The notes under the pieces are model-generated. The model was not told the DNA's origin, searched no databases, and saw only the letters and a list, made by a program, of their open reading frames with translations. From an uncultured Kocuria sp. (GTDB lineage Bacteria; Actinomycetota; Actinomycetes; Actinomycetales; Micrococcaceae): a stretch of 64,000 nucleotides of DNA. The translations under genes and the position numbers were made by a program. Below, piece by piece: positions 1 to 11,970 of the stretch. The stretch is from contig NZ_CANMRA010000013.1 of NCBI RefSeq assembly GCF_947500125.1, forward strand, positions 1 to 64,000, given 5' to 3'. Each line of letters begins with the position of its first letter. Position 1 is the first letter of the stretch.

Positions 1-1065
1 GGTGCCGCCCGCCCCGCTGCCGCCCGCCGGGGTGCCGGCCGTCCTCCCCCCGGTGGCACCGGCGGCGGTGCCGGCGCCGGTGTCCACCGTGTCGGGTCCG
101 TCCGGGAACGGGTCGCCGGTGTGCGCGCCCGCCGTGGCGGCGGCCCCGCCCCCGGGCTCCGCGCCGTCCGGCGCGTCCGTGCCGTCCCATCCGGTGAGCA
201 CCCGGCCGGCCCACGGCTCCGGCAGCGGATCGAGGACGTCGAAGACCTCGAACGGCTCCCCGTCCCGCGTGCGGGCCGGGTCGAAGTGCCGCCGCGCCGC
301 GCCCGCCGTGAGCTCGTGCAGCACGGCCACGGCCGCGTCGCGGCGCTGGGCGGGATCCGGGGTGAGCAGCGCCGCGAGGTGCTCCGCGAGGTCGCCCTGC
401 TCCCCCACCACCGCCCGCGCGTCGTTGGGCCCCAGGCTCTCCTGCGGCTCCAGCGAGGGGTCCAGCATCCGCAGCGCGGTGATGCCCGCCGCGTAGAGGT
501 CCTGTGCGGGGTTCGGGTCGGTGAGCTCGTAGGCCTCCGGGGGCAGGTAGCCGGGCGTGCCCACCACCGTGCCCGTCCGGGTCAGCCGGGCGTCCTGGAC
601 GCGCACGGCGATGCCGAAGTCGGAGAGGAAGATGTGGGGCCGGCCCGTCCCGGTGCTGTCCAGCATGAGGTTGCCGGGCTTCACGTCCCGGTGCACCCAG
701 CCCTGGGCGTGCACGAACTGCAGCGCCTGGAGCAGCTGGGCCAGGACCTCCTCCGTCAGCTCCACCGAGGCGGCCCCGTTGTCCAGCAGCGCGGACTCCA
801 GGGTCCCGCCGTGGACGAGCGGCATCGCGATGACCACGTGCGCGTCCTCCGCGGCCCACCCGTACGGGGCGAGCACATGCGGGTGCTCCAGCTTCACCGA
901 CTGCTCCCGCGCGAAGCGCAACAGGTCCGCCGAGTCGCGCTGGCGCAGCACCTTGGCCGCGCACAGCTGCTGGAGCCGACCGTCCCAGGCCCGCCAGACG
1001 GACCCGCTGCCGCCGCGCGCGATCGGGTCGATGAGGGTGTACCGACCGGCTATGGTGTCCGCCAC
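1..1065 (-). CDS. Serine/threonine protein kinase (C-terminus cut off by window start)
   Basis: Hanks-type Ser/Thr kinase; 355 codons are present and the reading frame is open to base 1, so the C-terminus lies outside. Motifs seen: a Gly-rich loop (ARGGSGSVW, residues 16-24), the ATP-anchoring Lys in AAKVL (K38), the catalytic loop HRDVKPGN (residues 125-132), DFG (149-151) and a GTPGYLPPE activation segment. All key residues are present, so it should be active. After the kinase domain (about residue 265) the sequence turns into a Gly/Ala/Thr-rich linker; whether a membrane segment or sensor follows cannot be seen. I chose the GTG start because it begins just before the first kinase strand and lies 15 nt after the stop of the upstream acetyltransferase gene, so the two are probably co-transcribed. 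Start choice is moderately sure, family assignment firm. Confidence 0.9.
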   Translation of the reverse strand, partial: MADTIAGRYTLIDPIARGGSGSVWRAWDGRLQQLCAAKVLRQRDSADLLRFAREQSVKLEHPHVLAPYGWAAEDAHVVIAMPLVHGGTLESALLDNGAASVELTEEVLAQLLQALQFVHAQGWVHRDVKPGNLMLDSTGTGRPHIFLSDFGIAVRVQDARLTRTGTVVGTPGYLPPEAYELTDPNPAQDLYAAGITALRMLDPSLEPQESLGPNDARAVVGEQGDLAEHLAALLTPDPAQRRDAAVAVLHELTAGAARRHFDPARTRDGEPFEVFDVLDPLPEPWAGRVLTGWDGTDAPDGAEPGGGAAATAGAHTGDPFPDGPDTVDTGAGTAAGATGGRTAGTPAGGSGAGGT

Positions 1066-1080
1066 GAGGTCCGGGCCCGC

Positions 1081-3777
1081 CTAGCTGCGCATGGCCCGGC
1101 GCGCGCTGTCCGTCCGCTGCCGGGCGTTGCCGATCCCGACCGAGGCTGCGAGCACGGTCAGGGAACCGCTGGAGACGAGCACCGGGTTCAGCTCCACGCG
1201 GGCGATCTCGGGGTGCCGGTCCTTGAGCAGCGCCACCCGCGAGACGAGGTCCTCGAGCCGGTCGACGTCCGCGGCCGGGACCCCCTGGTGGCCGAACAGC
1301 TTGCGGGAGGCCTTGGGCTCGCGGACCATCCGCCGCACGTCCTGGTCGGTCAGCGGCGGGACCCGGTGGGCCCAGTCCTCGAGGAGGTTCACCGCGTCTC
1401 CCGCCATCCCGAACGACAGCACGGGTCCGATGAGAGGGTCCTCGATGGCCCGGAGCACCACGGCCTGGCCGGTGGGCGCCATGGCCTGCACCTCGAGGTC
1501 GAAGGTGCCGAAGGGGGCGAGCGCGCGGTGCATGGTCTCGATGGCCGTGCGCAGCTGCCCGTCGTCCTGGATGTTGAGCTGCACGCCGCCCAGGTCCAGG
1601 CGGTGCCGCAGGTTGGGGTCGGTGGTCTTCAGTGCCACGGGGTAGCCGAGCCGCTCGGCGGCGGCCGGCGCGTCCTCGGGGTCCGTGAAGCGTTCGCTGG
1701 GCAGCAGGCCGATGCCGTAGGTCTCCAGCAGCGCCCGCGCCTGGTCCGCGTCCAGCTCGAGCAGCTCGTCGCCGGAGACCCGGGGCAGCACCGTCTCCAC
1801 GAAGGTCTCGGCCGCCTCCGCGTCGATGCCCTTCGGCTCGGCGAGCCGGCCCTGGTCCTGGGCGCGCCACCGGGTGTAGTCCACCACCTTGGCGAGCGCA
1901 CGCAGGGCCGCCCCCGGGGAGTCGAAGCAGGGCACGTCCAGGCCGTCGTCGGCGTGGTGCAGGGCGGAGACCGCCCCCGGCTCGGTGCTGCCCGTGAAGA
2001 CGACCACCACGGTCTTGCCGTGCTCCCGCCCCACGCGGCCCACGAGCTCGGCGACGACCTCCGGCGTGCTGTCCGGGATCGGCATCAGCGTGACCACGGC
2101 GGCGTCGACGGCCTCGGCGCCGAGGCAGCTGTCGACGGCCGCCCGCAGCGCCTCGAGGGCCTCGTCCCCGCCGTCCGCGGTCCGCACGCCCGCCTGGGTC
2201 ACCGCGACGTCCAGCCCCAGCTGCATGCACCGGTCCTCCATGAGCTGCCCCAGGGCCAGCGCGTTCGAGACGAGGGCGGTGCGGCCGCCCGCGGGCAGGG
2301 GCTGGCCGGCGAGGATCCCGGCCACGTCCATCAGGTGCTCGCTCGTGTCGGCGCGGATCACCCCGGCCTGCCGGAACATCGCGTCCAGGGCCCCCGGCGG
2401 CGCCTGCGTGGTGCGCCCGGTGTGTCCGGGCGGCAGCCGCAGCCCGGTGACCTCGCTCTTGGCCACGATCACGGGCTTGTTCAGGGACAGCCGCCGGGCG
2501 ATGCGGGAGAACTTGCGGGGGTTGCCCACGGACTGCAGGTAGAGCCCGCACGCGCGGGTCGCCGAGTCGTCCTCCCAGTACTGCATCATGTCGTTGCCGG
2601 AAACGTCCGCGCGGTTGCCGGCGGAGAGGTACGTGGACACGCCCAGGTCGTGGCGCAGCGCGGCGGCGTTGAGCATCATGCCGATGGCCCCCGACTGGCT
2701 GAACAGCCCCAGGGGCCCCTCCCGCGGCACCCTGGGGAGGATCGAGGCGTTGAAGCGCGACTCCGGGGACGTGCTGTAGAGCCCGAGGCTCGCCGGGCCG
2801 ACCACGCGCATCCCGTAGGAGCGCGCACGGCGCACCAGCTCGGTCTGCCGGGCCCGGCCCTCCGTGCCGGCCTCGGCGTACCCGCCCGTGACCACCACGA
2901 CGGCGCGCACGCCGGCCGCGCCGCACTGGTCCACGACGTCGGCCACCTGGTCGACGGGCACGGCGACCACGGCGAGGTCCACGCGCTCGGGGACCTCCCC
3001 GATCGAGGTGGCGTGGGTCATGCCCTCCCGCTCGAACGGGGTGGGGCTCACCCCGCTGAGCCGGCCGCTGAACCCGGAGGCGATCAGGTGCTCGACCAGC
3101 GCGTGCCCGGCGTGGCCGGGGTCCCGCGACGCCCCGATCACGGCGATGGAGGACGGGGAGAGGAGGTCGGCCATGGACAGTGCCTCGGCCCGGTGCTCCC
3201 GGGCGGCCATCACGGCCAGCGACCTCTCGGTCGGGTCGATGTCGAAGCCGACCACCACCACGCCGTCGTCGAACTTCCGGGTGAGCTCGTAGCCGGCCTC
3301 CGCGAACACGCGGAGCATCTTGCGGTTCTCGGGCAGGACCTCGGCCGAGAAGTGGTCGATCCCGTTCTCCCGCGCCGCGGCGGCGAGGTGCTCGAGCAGG
3401 ATCGAGCCGATCCCCCGCCCCTGGTGGGCGTCGGAGATCATGAACGCGACCTCGGCGTCCTGCGGATCGTCCGTGCGGTCGTAGCGGCCGACCCCGATGA
3501 TCTGTTCGCCCAGCAGCAGCACGAAGCAGACGCGGTCCCGGTGGTCCACGCGGGTGAACCGGTCGAGCTCACGGGCGGAGAGGGTGGGCTTGTAGGAGAA
3601 GAAGCGCAGATAGATGGTGTTCTCGGACTGCGACTGGTGGAAGGCCAGGAGCGCGTCCCGGTCCTCCGGGGAGATGGGGCGCAGCTGCGCCGTGGCGCCG
3701 TCGCGCAGGATCACGTCGGCCTCCCAGTACTCGGGGTACTGCCCGGCGACGTCCGTGTCCGCGGTCTCTGGAACCAT
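1081..3777 (-). CDS. GNAT acetyltransferase fused to NDP-forming acyl-CoA synthetase-like protein (Pat-like)
   Basis: 898-aa protein with an N-terminal GNAT domain (about residues 22-178; acetyl-CoA loop QGRGIG at 119-124), then a CoA-binding Rossmann domain starting near residue 208 ([15 protein letters not shown]), a succinyl-CoA-synthetase-like ligase region, and a C-terminal ATP-grasp segment from about residue 690. This is the architecture of protein lysine acetyltransferases of the Pat/PatZ group, which control enzymes such as acetyl-CoA synthetase; here the GNAT domain is N-terminal, whereas Salmonella Pat has it at the C-terminus. An HTG motif ([10 protein letters not shown]) resembles the phospho-His motif of ADP-forming acyl-CoA synthetases, so residual synthetase activity cannot be excluded. 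The start at 3777 is supported by a -35/-10 pair placing transcription start at or next to the ATG. The downstream kinase begins 15 nt after the stop. Confidence 0.88.
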   Translation of the reverse strand: MVPETADTDVAGQYPEYWEADVILRDGATAQLRPISPEDRDALLAFHQSQSENTIYLRFFSYKPTLSARELDRFTRVDHRDRVCFVLLLGEQIIGVGRYDRTDDPQDAEVAFMISDAHQGRGIGSILLEHLAAAARENGIDHFSAEVLPENRKMLRVFAEAGYELTRKFDDGVVVVGFDIDPTERSLAVMAAREHRAEALSMADLLSPSSIAVIGASRDPGHAGHALVEHLIASGFSGRLSGVSPTPFEREGMTHATSIGEVPERVDLAVVAVPVDQVADVVDQCGAAGVRAVVVVTGGYAEAGTEGRARQTELVRRARSYGMRVVGPASLGLYSTSPESRFNASILPRVPREGPLGLFSQSGAIGMMLNAAALRHDLGVSTYLSAGNRADVSGNDMMQYWEDDSATRACGLYLQSVGNPRKFSRIARRLSLNKPVIVAKSEVTGLRLPPGHTGRTTQAPPGALDAMFRQAGVIRADTSEHLMDVAGILAGQPLPAGGRTALVSNALALGQLMEDRCMQLGLDVAVTQAGVRTADGGDEALEALRAAVDSCLGAEAVDAAVVTLMPIPDSTPEVVAELVGRVGREHGKTVVVVFTGSTEPGAVSALHHADDGLDVPCFDSPGAALRALAKVVDYTRWRAQDQGRLAEPKGIDAEAAETFVETVLPRVSGDELLELDADQARALLETYGIGLLPSERFTDPEDAPAAAERLGYPVALKTTDPNLRHRLDLGGVQLNIQDDGQLRTAIETMHRALAPFGTFDLEVQAMAPTGQAVVLRAIEDPLIGPVLSFGMAGDAVNLLEDWAHRVPPLTDQDVRRMVREPKASRKLFGHQGVPAADVDRLEDLVSRVALLKDRHPEIARVELNPVLVSSGSLTVLAASVGIGNARQRTDSARRAMRS

Positions 3778-3784
3778 AGACTTC

Positions 3785-3812
3785 AGGCTAGTAGACAAAC
3801 CCGCACCGTCAA
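3785..3812 (-). promoter_or_regulatory. Promoter of the GNAT/acyl-CoA synthetase gene, probably leaderless
   Basis: On the minus strand TTGACG (3812-3807), a 16-nt spacer and TAGCCT (3790-3785) form a good SigA-type promoter. Only 7 nt separate the -10 box from the ATG at 3777, so transcription should start at or beside the start codon. This is the clearest full promoter of the leaderless type in the window. Confidence 0.6.
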
Positions 3813-3904
3813 CGGTGCATCCCGGTGCGTCCCCCGACGATCTCGAACGCCGAGCCGCCGGGACCGCCCCGGACCGACCCACGACCGAAGGACCCCCCGC
3901 TGTG

Positions 3905-6406
3905 ATGGCACGCCGCCGTGCGCCCTCCCGCCCGTCCGCCGAGGACGAGCTGCCCGCCGACTTCCGGGAGAACATCGTCGACATCGACGTGACCTCCGAG
4001 ATGGAGACGAGTTTCCTCGAGTACTCGTACTCCGTCATCTACTCCCGGGCCCTGCCCGACGCCCGGGACGGGCTCAAGCCCGTGCAGCGCCGCATCCTGT
4101 TCATGATGAACCAGATGGGCCTGCGCCCGGACCGCGGCCACGTCAAGAGCGCGCGCGTCGTGGGCGAGGTGATGGGCAAGCTGCACCCGCACGGCGACTC
4201 CGCGATCTACGACGCCATGGTCCGCCTCGCCCAGCCCTTCGCGATGCGCCTGCCGCTCGTGGACGGGCACGGCAACTTCGGCTCCCTCGACGACGGTCCC
4301 GCCGCCTCCCGCTACACCGAGGCCCGGATGGCCCCGGCCGCCCTCGCGCTCACGGCCGACCTCGACGAGGACGTCGTCGACTTCGTGCCCAACTACGACA
4401 ACCAGTTCACCCAGCCGGGCGTGCTGCCGGCGGCGTTCCCCAACCTGCTGGTCAACGGCTCCTCCGGCATCGCGGTGGGCATGGCCACGAACATGGCCCC
4501 GCACAACCTGCGGGAGGTCGTGGCGGGCGCCCGCCACCTCGTGGAGCACCCCGAGGCCACGCTCGAGGAGCTCATGCGCTTCGTCCCCGGCCCGGACCTG
4601 CCCTCGGGCGGGCGGATCGTGGGCCTCGACGGGATCCGGGACGCCTACCGGACCGGGCGCGGCTCCTTCAAGACCCGCGCGAAGGTGTCGATCGAGCAGA
4701 TCTCCCCGCGCAAGCAGGGCATCGTCGTCACCCAGCTGCCCTACATGGTGGGGCCCGAGAAGGTCACCGAGAAGATCAAGGAGGCGGCGCAGGCCAAGAA
4801 GCTGCAGGGCGTCTCCGACGTGGTGGACCTCACCGACCGCAAGAACGGGATGCGGCTCGTCATCGAGGTCAAGAACGGCTTCAACCCGCAGGCCGTGCTC
4901 CAGCAGCTGTACAAGTACACGCCCATGGAGGACTCCTTCGGGATCAACAACGTGGCGCTCGTGGACGGACGGCCCCGCACCATGGGCCTCCTCGAGCTGC
5001 TCCGGGTCTACGTGGAGCACCGGCTGTCGGTGGTCCGGCGGCGCACCGGGTTCCGCCTGGGCAAGCGGCGGGACCGCCTGCACCTGGTCGAGGGCCTGCT
5101 CGTGGCCATCGTCGACATCGACGAGGTCATCCAGATCATCCGGTCCTCCGACGAGACCGCCGTGGCCCGGGAACGACTGATGGCCGTGTACGACCTCAGC
5201 CGCGTGCAGGCCGACCACATCCTCGAGCTGCGTCTGCGCCAGCTGACCAAGTACTCGCGGATCGAGCTCGAGAAGGAGCAGGAGGAGCTGCGGCGGGAGA
5301 TCGCCGAGCTCGAGGAGACCCTCGCCTCCGACGCCCGGCTGCGGGCCCTGGTCTCGGCGGAGCTCGCGGAGGTCGCGGAGGTCCACGGCGACGACCGGCG
5401 CACCGAGCTGCTCGAGTCGGAGGCCCTGCCGGCACCCGTCGCCGCGGCGGCGGCGCCCGCTCCGGGGAAGACCCCGGCAGGTGGGCTCTCCCTCGAGATC
5501 GCCGACGACCCGTGCTGGGTCTTCCTGTCCACCTCGGGCCAGCTCGCCCGCACGCCCTCCCAGGTCCCGCTGGTGGATCCGCCGCGGCGGATCAAGCACG
5601 ACGCCCTGGTCTCCTCGGTGCGCGCCACCGCCCGCGGGGAGATCGGGGCGGTCACGTCCACGGGGCGCATGCTGCGCGTCCAGGTGATGGACGTGCCCGT
5701 GCTGACCGCCTTCGAGGGCACCCCGAAGCTGGGCGACGGCGTCCCCGTCAAGGACTTCCTCACCCTCGGCCGCGGGGAGCGGCTCGTGGGGCTCGCGCCG
5801 CTCAACGCGGTGCTGGCCCTGGGCACCCGCAACGGCGTGGTCAAGCGCGTCAGCCCGGAGTACCCCCTCAACCGCGAGGAGTGGGAGGTGATCACGCTCA
5901 AGGACGGCGATGAGCTGGTCGGTCTCGCCGAGTCCGCCGCCGTCGAGGACGAGCTGGTGTTCGTGACCCGGGACGGCAAGCTGCTGCACTTCGAGGCCGG
6001 CGCCGTGCGGCCCCAGGGACGCACGGCAGGGGGTGTCGCGGGGATCAAACTGGTCCCCGGGGACGCCGTGGCGTACTTCGGTGCGGTGCGGGCCGCGGAC
6101 GAGACGCCCGTGGTGGTGACCCTCGCCCGCGCGGACGAGGTGCTGCCGGGCATGTCGCAGTACTCGGTGAAGGTCACCCCGTTCTCGGAGTACCCGCCCA
6201 AGGGCCGGGCCACCGGCGGAGTGCGCGCGCACCGCTTCCTCAAGGGGGAGACCGGGCTGGCGCTGGCCTGGGTGGGGCACGGACCCCCCAAGGCCGTCTC
6301 GGCCTCGGGCGTGGCCCGGGCCCTGCCGACCGAGCACGGCCGCCGGGACGGCTCGGGCGTGCCCACCGACCAGGTGATCGACGCGGTGGGCCCCGCCTAC
6401 GGCTGA
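3905..6406 (+). CDS. parC: DNA topoisomerase IV subunit A
   Basis: 833-aa type IIA topoisomerase A subunit, the DNA-cleaving and rejoining half of the enzyme that decatenates daughter chromosomes. The breakage-reunion domain fills about residues 20-490 with the active-site Tyr in [11 protein letters not shown] (Y137). The quinolone-resistance region [12 protein letters not shown] keeps Ser99 and Asp103, the drug-sensitive state. A coiled coil (about 420-500) and a beta-propeller C-terminal domain follow. I call it ParC rather than GyrA because the expected GyrA box (QRRGGKG) appears only as a degenerate QGRTAGG, and because gyrAB normally sits near dnaA in this group, while parE lies close by here. 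GAAGGA at 3887-3892 is the ribosome-binding site; an in-frame GTG at 3902 is an equally possible start. It converges on mdh with a 3-nt gap. Confidence 0.88.
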   Translation: MARRRAPSRPSAEDELPADFRENIVDIDVTSEMETSFLEYSYSVIYSRALPDARDGLKPVQRRILFMMNQMGLRPDRGHVKSARVVGEVMGKLHPHGDSAIYDAMVRLAQPFAMRLPLVDGHGNFGSLDDGPAASRYTEARMAPAALALTADLDEDVVDFVPNYDNQFTQPGVLPAAFPNLLVNGSSGIAVGMATNMAPHNLREVVAGARHLVEHPEATLEELMRFVPGPDLPSGGRIVGLDGIRDAYRTGRGSFKTRAKVSIEQISPRKQGIVVTQLPYMVGPEKVTEKIKEAAQAKKLQGVSDVVDLTDRKNGMRLVIEVKNGFNPQAVLQQLYKYTPMEDSFGINNVALVDGRPRTMGLLELLRVYVEHRLSVVRRRTGFRLGKRRDRLHLVEGLLVAIVDIDEVIQIIRSSDETAVARERLMAVYDLSRVQADHILELRLRQLTKYSRIELEKEQEELRREIAELEETLASDARLRALVSAELAEVAEVHGDDRRTELLESEALPAPVAAAAAPAPGKTPAGGLSLEIADDPCWVFLSTSGQLARTPSQVPLVDPPRRIKHDALVSSVRATARGEIGAVTSTGRMLRVQVMDVPVLTAFEGTPKLGDGVPVKDFLTLGRGERLVGLAPLNAVLALGTRNGVVKRVSPEYPLNREEWEVITLKDGDELVGLAESAAVEDELVFVTRDGKLLHFEAGAVRPQGRTAGGVAGIKLVPGDAVAYFGAVRAADETPVVVTLARADEVLPGMSQYSVKVTPFSEYPPKGRATGGVRAHRFLKGETGLALAWVGHGPPKAVSASGVARALPTEHGRRDGSGVPTDQVIDAVGPAYG

Positions 6407-6409
6407 GCC

Positions 6410-7462
6410 TCAGCGGCGGGGTCCGAGCAGTCCCATCTGCGCCACGGCGGCGCGCTCCTCCTCGAGCTCCCGGACGGAGCGGTCGATGCGGGAGCGTGAG
6501 AACTCGTCGAGCTCGAGGTCCGGGACGACCGCGGCGCGCCCGTCCCGGCAGACGACCGGGAAGGAGCTGACGAGCCCCTCCGGCACGCCGTAGGAGCCGT
6601 CGGAGGCCACGGCCATGGACGTCCACGTGCCCTCGGGGGTGCCCAGGACCCAGTCGTGGACGTGGCACAGGGCCGCGTGCGCCGCCGAGGCCACCGACGA
6701 GCCGCCGCGCACGTCGATGATCTCCGCGCCGCGGCGGGCCACCCGGGGGATGAAGGTGCTGTCCACCCAGTCCAGGCCGAGGTCCTTCCCGGCCAGCACC
6801 TCGAGCGCCGGCCGGCCCCCGACCGTCGCGTGGGTCAGGTCGGGGTACTGGCTCGCGGAGTGGTTGCCCCACACCGCCACGCCCTCGATCTCGCCGACGC
6901 GCGCCCCGGTGGCCGCGGCCAGCTGGGCGATCGCGCGGTGGTGGTCGAGCCGGGTCAGGGCGGTGAACCGCTCGCGCGGCACGTCCGGGGCGTGCGAGGC
7001 GGCGATGTACGCGTTGGTGTTGGCGGGGTTGCCGACCACCACGGCCCGGAAGTCCTCGGCCGCTCCGCGGTTGACGGCCCGCCCCTGGACCGAGAAGATC
7101 CCGGCGTTGGCCTCGAGCAGGTCCGCGCGCTCCATGCCCTGGGACCGGGGACGGGCCCCGATCAGCAGTCCCACGGAGGCGCCGTCGAAGGCGGCGTCCG
7201 CGTCCTCGAAGACCTCCACCCCGTCGAGCAGCGGGAACGCCCCGTCCTGGAGCTCCAGGGCCGTGCCCTCCGCGGCCCGCCGCGCCTGCGGCAGCTCGAG
7301 CAGGTGCAGCCGGACGGGTGTGCCGGGGCCGAGGAGGTCGCCCGCCGCGGCCCGGAAGACGGTGGCGTAGCCGATCTGGCCCGCGGCACCGGTCACGGTG
7401 ACGGTGACCGGCCGGGGCCGGCCGGGTGCGGGGGGCGGGGTGTGCGGGCCGGAGGCGGTCAT
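6410..7462 (-). CDS. mdh: Malate dehydrogenase (NAD-dependent)
   Basis: 350-aa LDH/MDH-superfamily enzyme that interconverts malate and oxaloacetate in the TCA cycle. Visible are the NAD-binding loop VTGAAGQIG (about residues 24-32), the substrate arginine loop [15 protein letters not shown], the [10 protein letters not shown] segment, the catalytic Asp region TRLDHHRA, and the catalytic His in [10 protein letters not shown]. Length is slightly above the usual 325-330 aa because of a Pro-rich N-terminal extension of about 20 residues. The ATG at 7462 follows an AAGGACC ribosome-binding site. It lies 94 nt downstream of parE on the same strand and converges with parC; TCA-cycle function is unrelated to the flanking topoisomerase genes. 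Confidence 0.93.
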   Translation of the reverse strand: MTASGPHTPPPAPGRPRPVTVTVTGAAGQIGYATVFRAAAGDLLGPGTPVRLHLLELPQARRAAEGTALELQDGAFPLLDGVEVFEDADAAFDGASVGLLIGARPRSQGMERADLLEANAGIFSVQGRAVNRGAAEDFRAVVVGNPANTNAYIAASHAPDVPRERFTALTRLDHHRAIAQLAAATGARVGEIEGVAVWGNHSASQYPDLTHATVGGRPALEVLAGKDLGLDWVDSTFIPRVARRGAEIIDVRGGSSVASAAHAALCHVHDWVLGTPEGTWTSMAVASDGSYGVPEGLVSSFPVVCRDGRAAVVPDLELDEFSRSRIDRSVRELEEERAAVAQMGLLGPRR

Positions 7463-7556
7463 GCGGGGTCCTTCCTGGGGGGACGGTCGCTCGTCCCTGC
7501 CCAGCGTAGCGGCCGGGCCGCCGCGCCGGACCCCGGCCCGGCTGCCCCCGGCGCCC

Positions 7557-9665
7557 TCAGGCGTCGATGCGCTCCTGGTCCAGCTGCGTGGCGCCCTCGA
7601 TGATGAAGTCCTTGCGGGGGGCCACCTCGGAGCCCATGAGCAGGGAGAAGGCGTGCTCGGCGGCTTCGGCGTCCTCGACCCGGATCCGGCGCAGCATCCG
7701 GTGCCGGACGTCCATGGTCGTCTCCGCGAGCTGGTCCGCGTCCATCTCGCCCAAGCCCTTGTAGCGCTGGATGGGCTCCTTGTACCGCCGCCCCTCCGCC
7801 TCGAGCCGTGCGAGCAGGTCCGCGAGCTCGCGCTCGGAGTACGTGTAGACCATCTCGTTGGCCTTGCCGCCGGCGTTGACGATCTCCACCCGGTGCAGCG
7901 GGGGCACCGCCGCGTAGACCCGCCCGGCCTCGACCAGGGGACGCATGTAGCGGTAGAACAGCGTGAGCAGCAGGGTGCGGATGTGCGCACCATCGACGTC
8001 GGCGTCCGTCATCATGATGACCTTGCCGTACCGGGCAGCGGTCAGGTCGAACGTGCGCCCCGAACCGGCCCCGATGACCTGGATGAGCGCGGCGCACTCC
8101 GTGTTGGCGAGCATGTCCGTGATGGACGCCTTCTGCACGTTGAGGATCTTGCCGCGGATCGGCAGCAGCGCCTGGTAGTTCGAGGACCGGGCCAGCCGCG
8201 CCGTGCCGAGGGCGGAGTCCCCCTCCACGATGAACAGCTCGGAGCGCTCCACGTCGTTCGAGCGGCACTCGACGAGCTTGGCCGGCATCGAGGAGGTCTC
8301 CAGGGCGTTCTTGCGCCGCTGGGTCTCCTTGTGCACCCGCGCGGAGATGCGGGACTTCATCTCCGCCACGACCTTCTCCAGGAGCTGTCCGGCCTGCTGC
8401 TTGTCGTGGCGGCCGGTGGCCGTGAGCTTGGCGGTCAGCTCCTTCTCGATCACCCGGCTCACGATCTGGCGCACGGCCGGGGTGCCCAGGACCTCCTTGG
8501 TCTGGCCCTCGAACTGCGGCTCGGCCAGCCGCACCGTGAGCACGGCCGTGAGACCGGCGAGGACGTCGTCCTTCTCGACCTTGTCGCTGCCGGCCTTGAG
8601 CTTGCGGGCGTTGGCCTCGATCTGCTTCCGGAACGTCTTCAGCAGGGCCGCCTCGAACCCGGCCTGGTGGGTGCCGCCCTTGGGGGTCGAGATGATGTTC
8701 ACGAACGAGCGCAGGGACGTGTCGTAACCGATGCCCCAGCGCAGGGCGACGTCCACCTCGCACGTGCGGTCCAGCTCCGTGAGCTTGGACCGGCCGTTCT
8801 CGTCCAGGACCGGCACGTTCTCCGTGAACCGGCCCTCCCCCTGGAAGCGCCACACGTCGGTGACCGAGCTGTCCGCGGCGAGGTACTCGACGAACTCGGA
8901 GATCCCGCCGTCGTGCTGGAACACCTCCTCGTGGGTCCCGAACTCCCCCGGCGTGCCGGGCAGGCCCCGCTGGTCGCGCACGGTGATGCGCAGCCCCGGG
9001 ATCAGGAACGAGGTCTGCCGGGCCCGCTTGGCCAGCTCCTCGTAGCTGAACCGGGCGTCCGTCGTGAAGATCTGCTCGTCGGCCCAGTACCGGATCCGGG
9101 TGCCGGTGACCCCGCGCTTGGCCTTGCCGACGACGTCGAGCACCGACCCCTCCACGAACGGCTCGAAGCGGGCGTGCGGGGAGGGCCTGCCCTGGTCGAC
9201 GAAGCGTCCCGGCTCGCCGTGCCGGAAGGACATCTGGTAGGTCTTCCCGCCGCGGTCCACCTGGACGTCCAGGCGCGCGGAGAGCGCGTTGACCACGGAG
9301 GCGCCCACCCCGTGCAGGCCGCCGGAGGCGCTGTAGGAGCCGCCGCCGAACTTCCCGCCCGCGTGCAGCTTGGTGAAGACGACCTCCACACCAGTCAGCC
9401 CGGTGCGCGGCTCGAGGTCGATGGGGATGCCGCGGCCGTCGTCGTGGACCTCCACGGCGCCGTCGGCGTGCAGGACCACCGTGATCTGGTGGCCGAAGCC
9501 GGCGAGCGCCTCGTCCACGGAGTTGTCGATGATCTCCCACAGGCAGTGCATCAGCCCGCGGGAGTCGGTGGAGCCGATGTACATGCCCGGCCGCTTCCGG
9601 ACGGCTTCGAGGCCCTCGAGGACGGAGAGGTGGCGGGCGTTGTACTCGGAACGGGACGGTGTCAC
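7557..9665 (-). CDS. parE: DNA topoisomerase IV subunit B
   Basis: 702-aa ATPase subunit of a type IIA topoisomerase. The N-terminal GHKL ATPase has the Asn of [10 protein letters not shown], the DDGRGIP box and the glycine-rich [12 protein letters not shown] lid; a transducer follows; the TOPRIM domain has EGDSALG and [15 protein letters not shown], which supply the metal-binding acids. Paired with the nearby parC this gives topoisomerase IV; a second GyrB cannot be strictly excluded from one window. The GTG at 9665 was chosen because AGGAG lies 10 nt before it and the protein then starts right before the conserved [20 protein letters not shown] region; the frame stays open further upstream but that part is not conserved-looking. 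parC and parE are on opposite strands with mdh between them, so they are not an operon here. Confidence 0.9.
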   Translation of the reverse strand: MTPSRSEYNARHLSVLEGLEAVRKRPGMYIGSTDSRGLMHCLWEIIDNSVDEALAGFGHQITVVLHADGAVEVHDDGRGIPIDLEPRTGLTGVEVVFTKLHAGGKFGGGSYSASGGLHGVGASVVNALSARLDVQVDRGGKTYQMSFRHGEPGRFVDQGRPSPHARFEPFVEGSVLDVVGKAKRGVTGTRIRYWADEQIFTTDARFSYEELAKRARQTSFLIPGLRITVRDQRGLPGTPGEFGTHEEVFQHDGGISEFVEYLAADSSVTDVWRFQGEGRFTENVPVLDENGRSKLTELDRTCEVDVALRWGIGYDTSLRSFVNIISTPKGGTHQAGFEAALLKTFRKQIEANARKLKAGSDKVEKDDVLAGLTAVLTVRLAEPQFEGQTKEVLGTPAVRQIVSRVIEKELTAKLTATGRHDKQQAGQLLEKVVAEMKSRISARVHKETQRRKNALETSSMPAKLVECRSNDVERSELFIVEGDSALGTARLARSSNYQALLPIRGKILNVQKASITDMLANTECAALIQVIGAGSGRTFDLTAARYGKVIMMTDADVDGAHIRTLLLTLFYRYMRPLVEAGRVYAAVPPLHRVEIVNAGGKANEMVYTYSERELADLLARLEAEGRRYKEPIQRYKGLGEMDADQLAETTMDVRHRMLRRIRVEDAEAAEHAFSLLMGSEVAPRKDFIIEGATQLDQERIDA

Positions 9666-9800
9666 GGGGATACGACTCCTGGGGGACGGCGGGATTCCCC
9701 ACCACTGTAGTCCGGGCGGCGGACACCGCTGTCCCGGGGCGCCGGGCCGCCGCCCGGTGCCGGCACCTACGCCCGGGGCGAAAAAGGCCCCCGGACGGGA

Positions 9801-9840
9801 TCGAATGTCCGACGAGCGTGGTTGTATATAGCAGTACCCC
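9801..9840. promoter_or_regulatory. AT-rich TATATA element in the parE / zinc-ribbon divergent promoter region
   Basis: The 254-nt gap between parE (-) and the small zinc-ribbon gene (+) holds one conspicuously AT-rich spot, TTGTATATAGC at about 9822-9832, in otherwise GC-rich DNA. TATATA reads the same on both strands, so it could be the -10 box of either gene; no convincing -35 is visible on either side. The rest of the gap shows no other feature. Confidence 0.35.
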
Positions 9841-9919
9841 GATGCGTCCACGAGACCCCGGGTACCCGCACCGGCGGCCCCGTGCCCCGTGCAACGCGTA
9901 CGACCAGGAGGAGGATCCC

Positions 9920-10120
9920 GTGAACGCAACATTGGAGAGCCGAGAACTCAATGCGACCGACCGCTGCGACGCGTGCGGCGCCCAGGCCTACGTCCGAGTG
10001 ATCCTCGAGTCGACGGGCGGTGAACTGCTCTTCTGCGCTCACCACGCGCGCAAGAACGAGCAGAAGCTGCGGCCGCTGGCCGCCACCTGGCAGGACGAGA
10101 CCGAGCGCATCGGTTCCTGA
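9920..10120 (+). CDS. Small zinc-ribbon protein, DUF7455 family
   Basis: 66-aa protein. Two metal-binding pairs are visible: CDAC at residues 16-19 and CAHH at 39-42, about 19 residues apart, as in a small zinc ribbon. This family is a conserved actinobacterial neighbour of the main sigma factor gene; its function is unknown and a protein- or nucleic-acid-binding role is only inference. The GTG at 9920 follows a strong AGGAGGA ribosome-binding site (about 9907-9913). It converges with rpoD and is followed by a perfect hairpin. Confidence 0.85.
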   Translation: MNATLESRELNATDRCDACGAQAYVRVILESTGGELLFCAHHARKNEQKLRPLAATWQDETERIGS

Positions 10121-10151
10121 CCCGGAACGCCCACGACGGGCGGTCGACGCA

Positions 10152-10186
10152 AGGAGGGCCCCGACACCTGGTGTCGGGGCCCTCCT
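10152..10186 (+). terminator. Hairpin terminator after the zinc-ribbon gene
   Basis: A 16-bp perfect stem (AGGAGGGCCCCGACAC and its complement) with a 3-nt loop, 31 nt after the stop. No T-tract follows, as is common in high-GC actinobacteria. It is the first of three hairpins in this gap. Confidence 0.7.
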
Positions 10187-10213
10187 GCGTGCCGGAACGT
10201 CCCGCGGGCCCGG

Positions 10214-10255
10214 CCCGCTCCGTCGACCGGCCCGCGACCCGGTCGACGGAGCGGG
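10214..10255. repeat. Perfect 17-bp inverted repeat between convergent genes
   Basis: Arms 10214-10230 and 10239-10255 are perfect complements (CCCGCTCCGTCGACCGG) with an 8-nt loop. It sits between the terminators of the zinc-ribbon gene and rpoD and may act as a backup terminator in either direction. Confidence 0.6.
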
Positions 10256-10313
10256 TCGCCCGTCACCGGAACCGGTCGCGCCACCGGTGCGGCGCACGGA
10301 TCCGGTCGCGGGC

Positions 10314-10346
10314 GTCCCGTGCCCGGACGGGGTCCGGGCACGGGAC
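10314..10346 (-). terminator. Hairpin terminator of rpoD
   Basis: Arms 10314-10328 and 10332-10346 pair perfectly over 15 bp with a 3-nt loop. On the minus strand it begins 7 nt after the rpoD stop. No U-tract. Confidence 0.7.
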
Positions 10347-10353
10347 CGGCCCG

Positions 10354-11850
<1,497 letters not shown>

Positions 11851-11970
11851 TGAGAGCCTTTCGTTGAGCGGTCACGGCGTCCGCCCTCGGGGCAACACGC
11901 CTATGACCCTGTCAAGTCCGTGCGCCGGGCAGTGTCCGGCGCGGCGGGCTTGAAGGGTCCTGACAGCCGG

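Noticed and set aside
3614-3904. Longer N-terminus for parC starting at 3614
   Set aside because: The extra 97 codons overlap the divergent acetyltransferase gene and its promoter and show no conserved sequence; a ribosome-binding site precedes 3902/3905.
121-5913. A (+) strand open frame of 1930 codons across the kinase, acetyltransferase and parC regions
   Set aside because: It runs antisense or out of frame to three well-supported genes and its translation is Arg/Gly/Val-rich without any motif. Long spurious frames are expected at this GC content.
11910-11915. TTGACA upstream of rpoD as the -35 of a SigA promoter
   Set aside because: No TANNNT hexamer occurs 16-19 nt downstream, so it was not called as a promoter.
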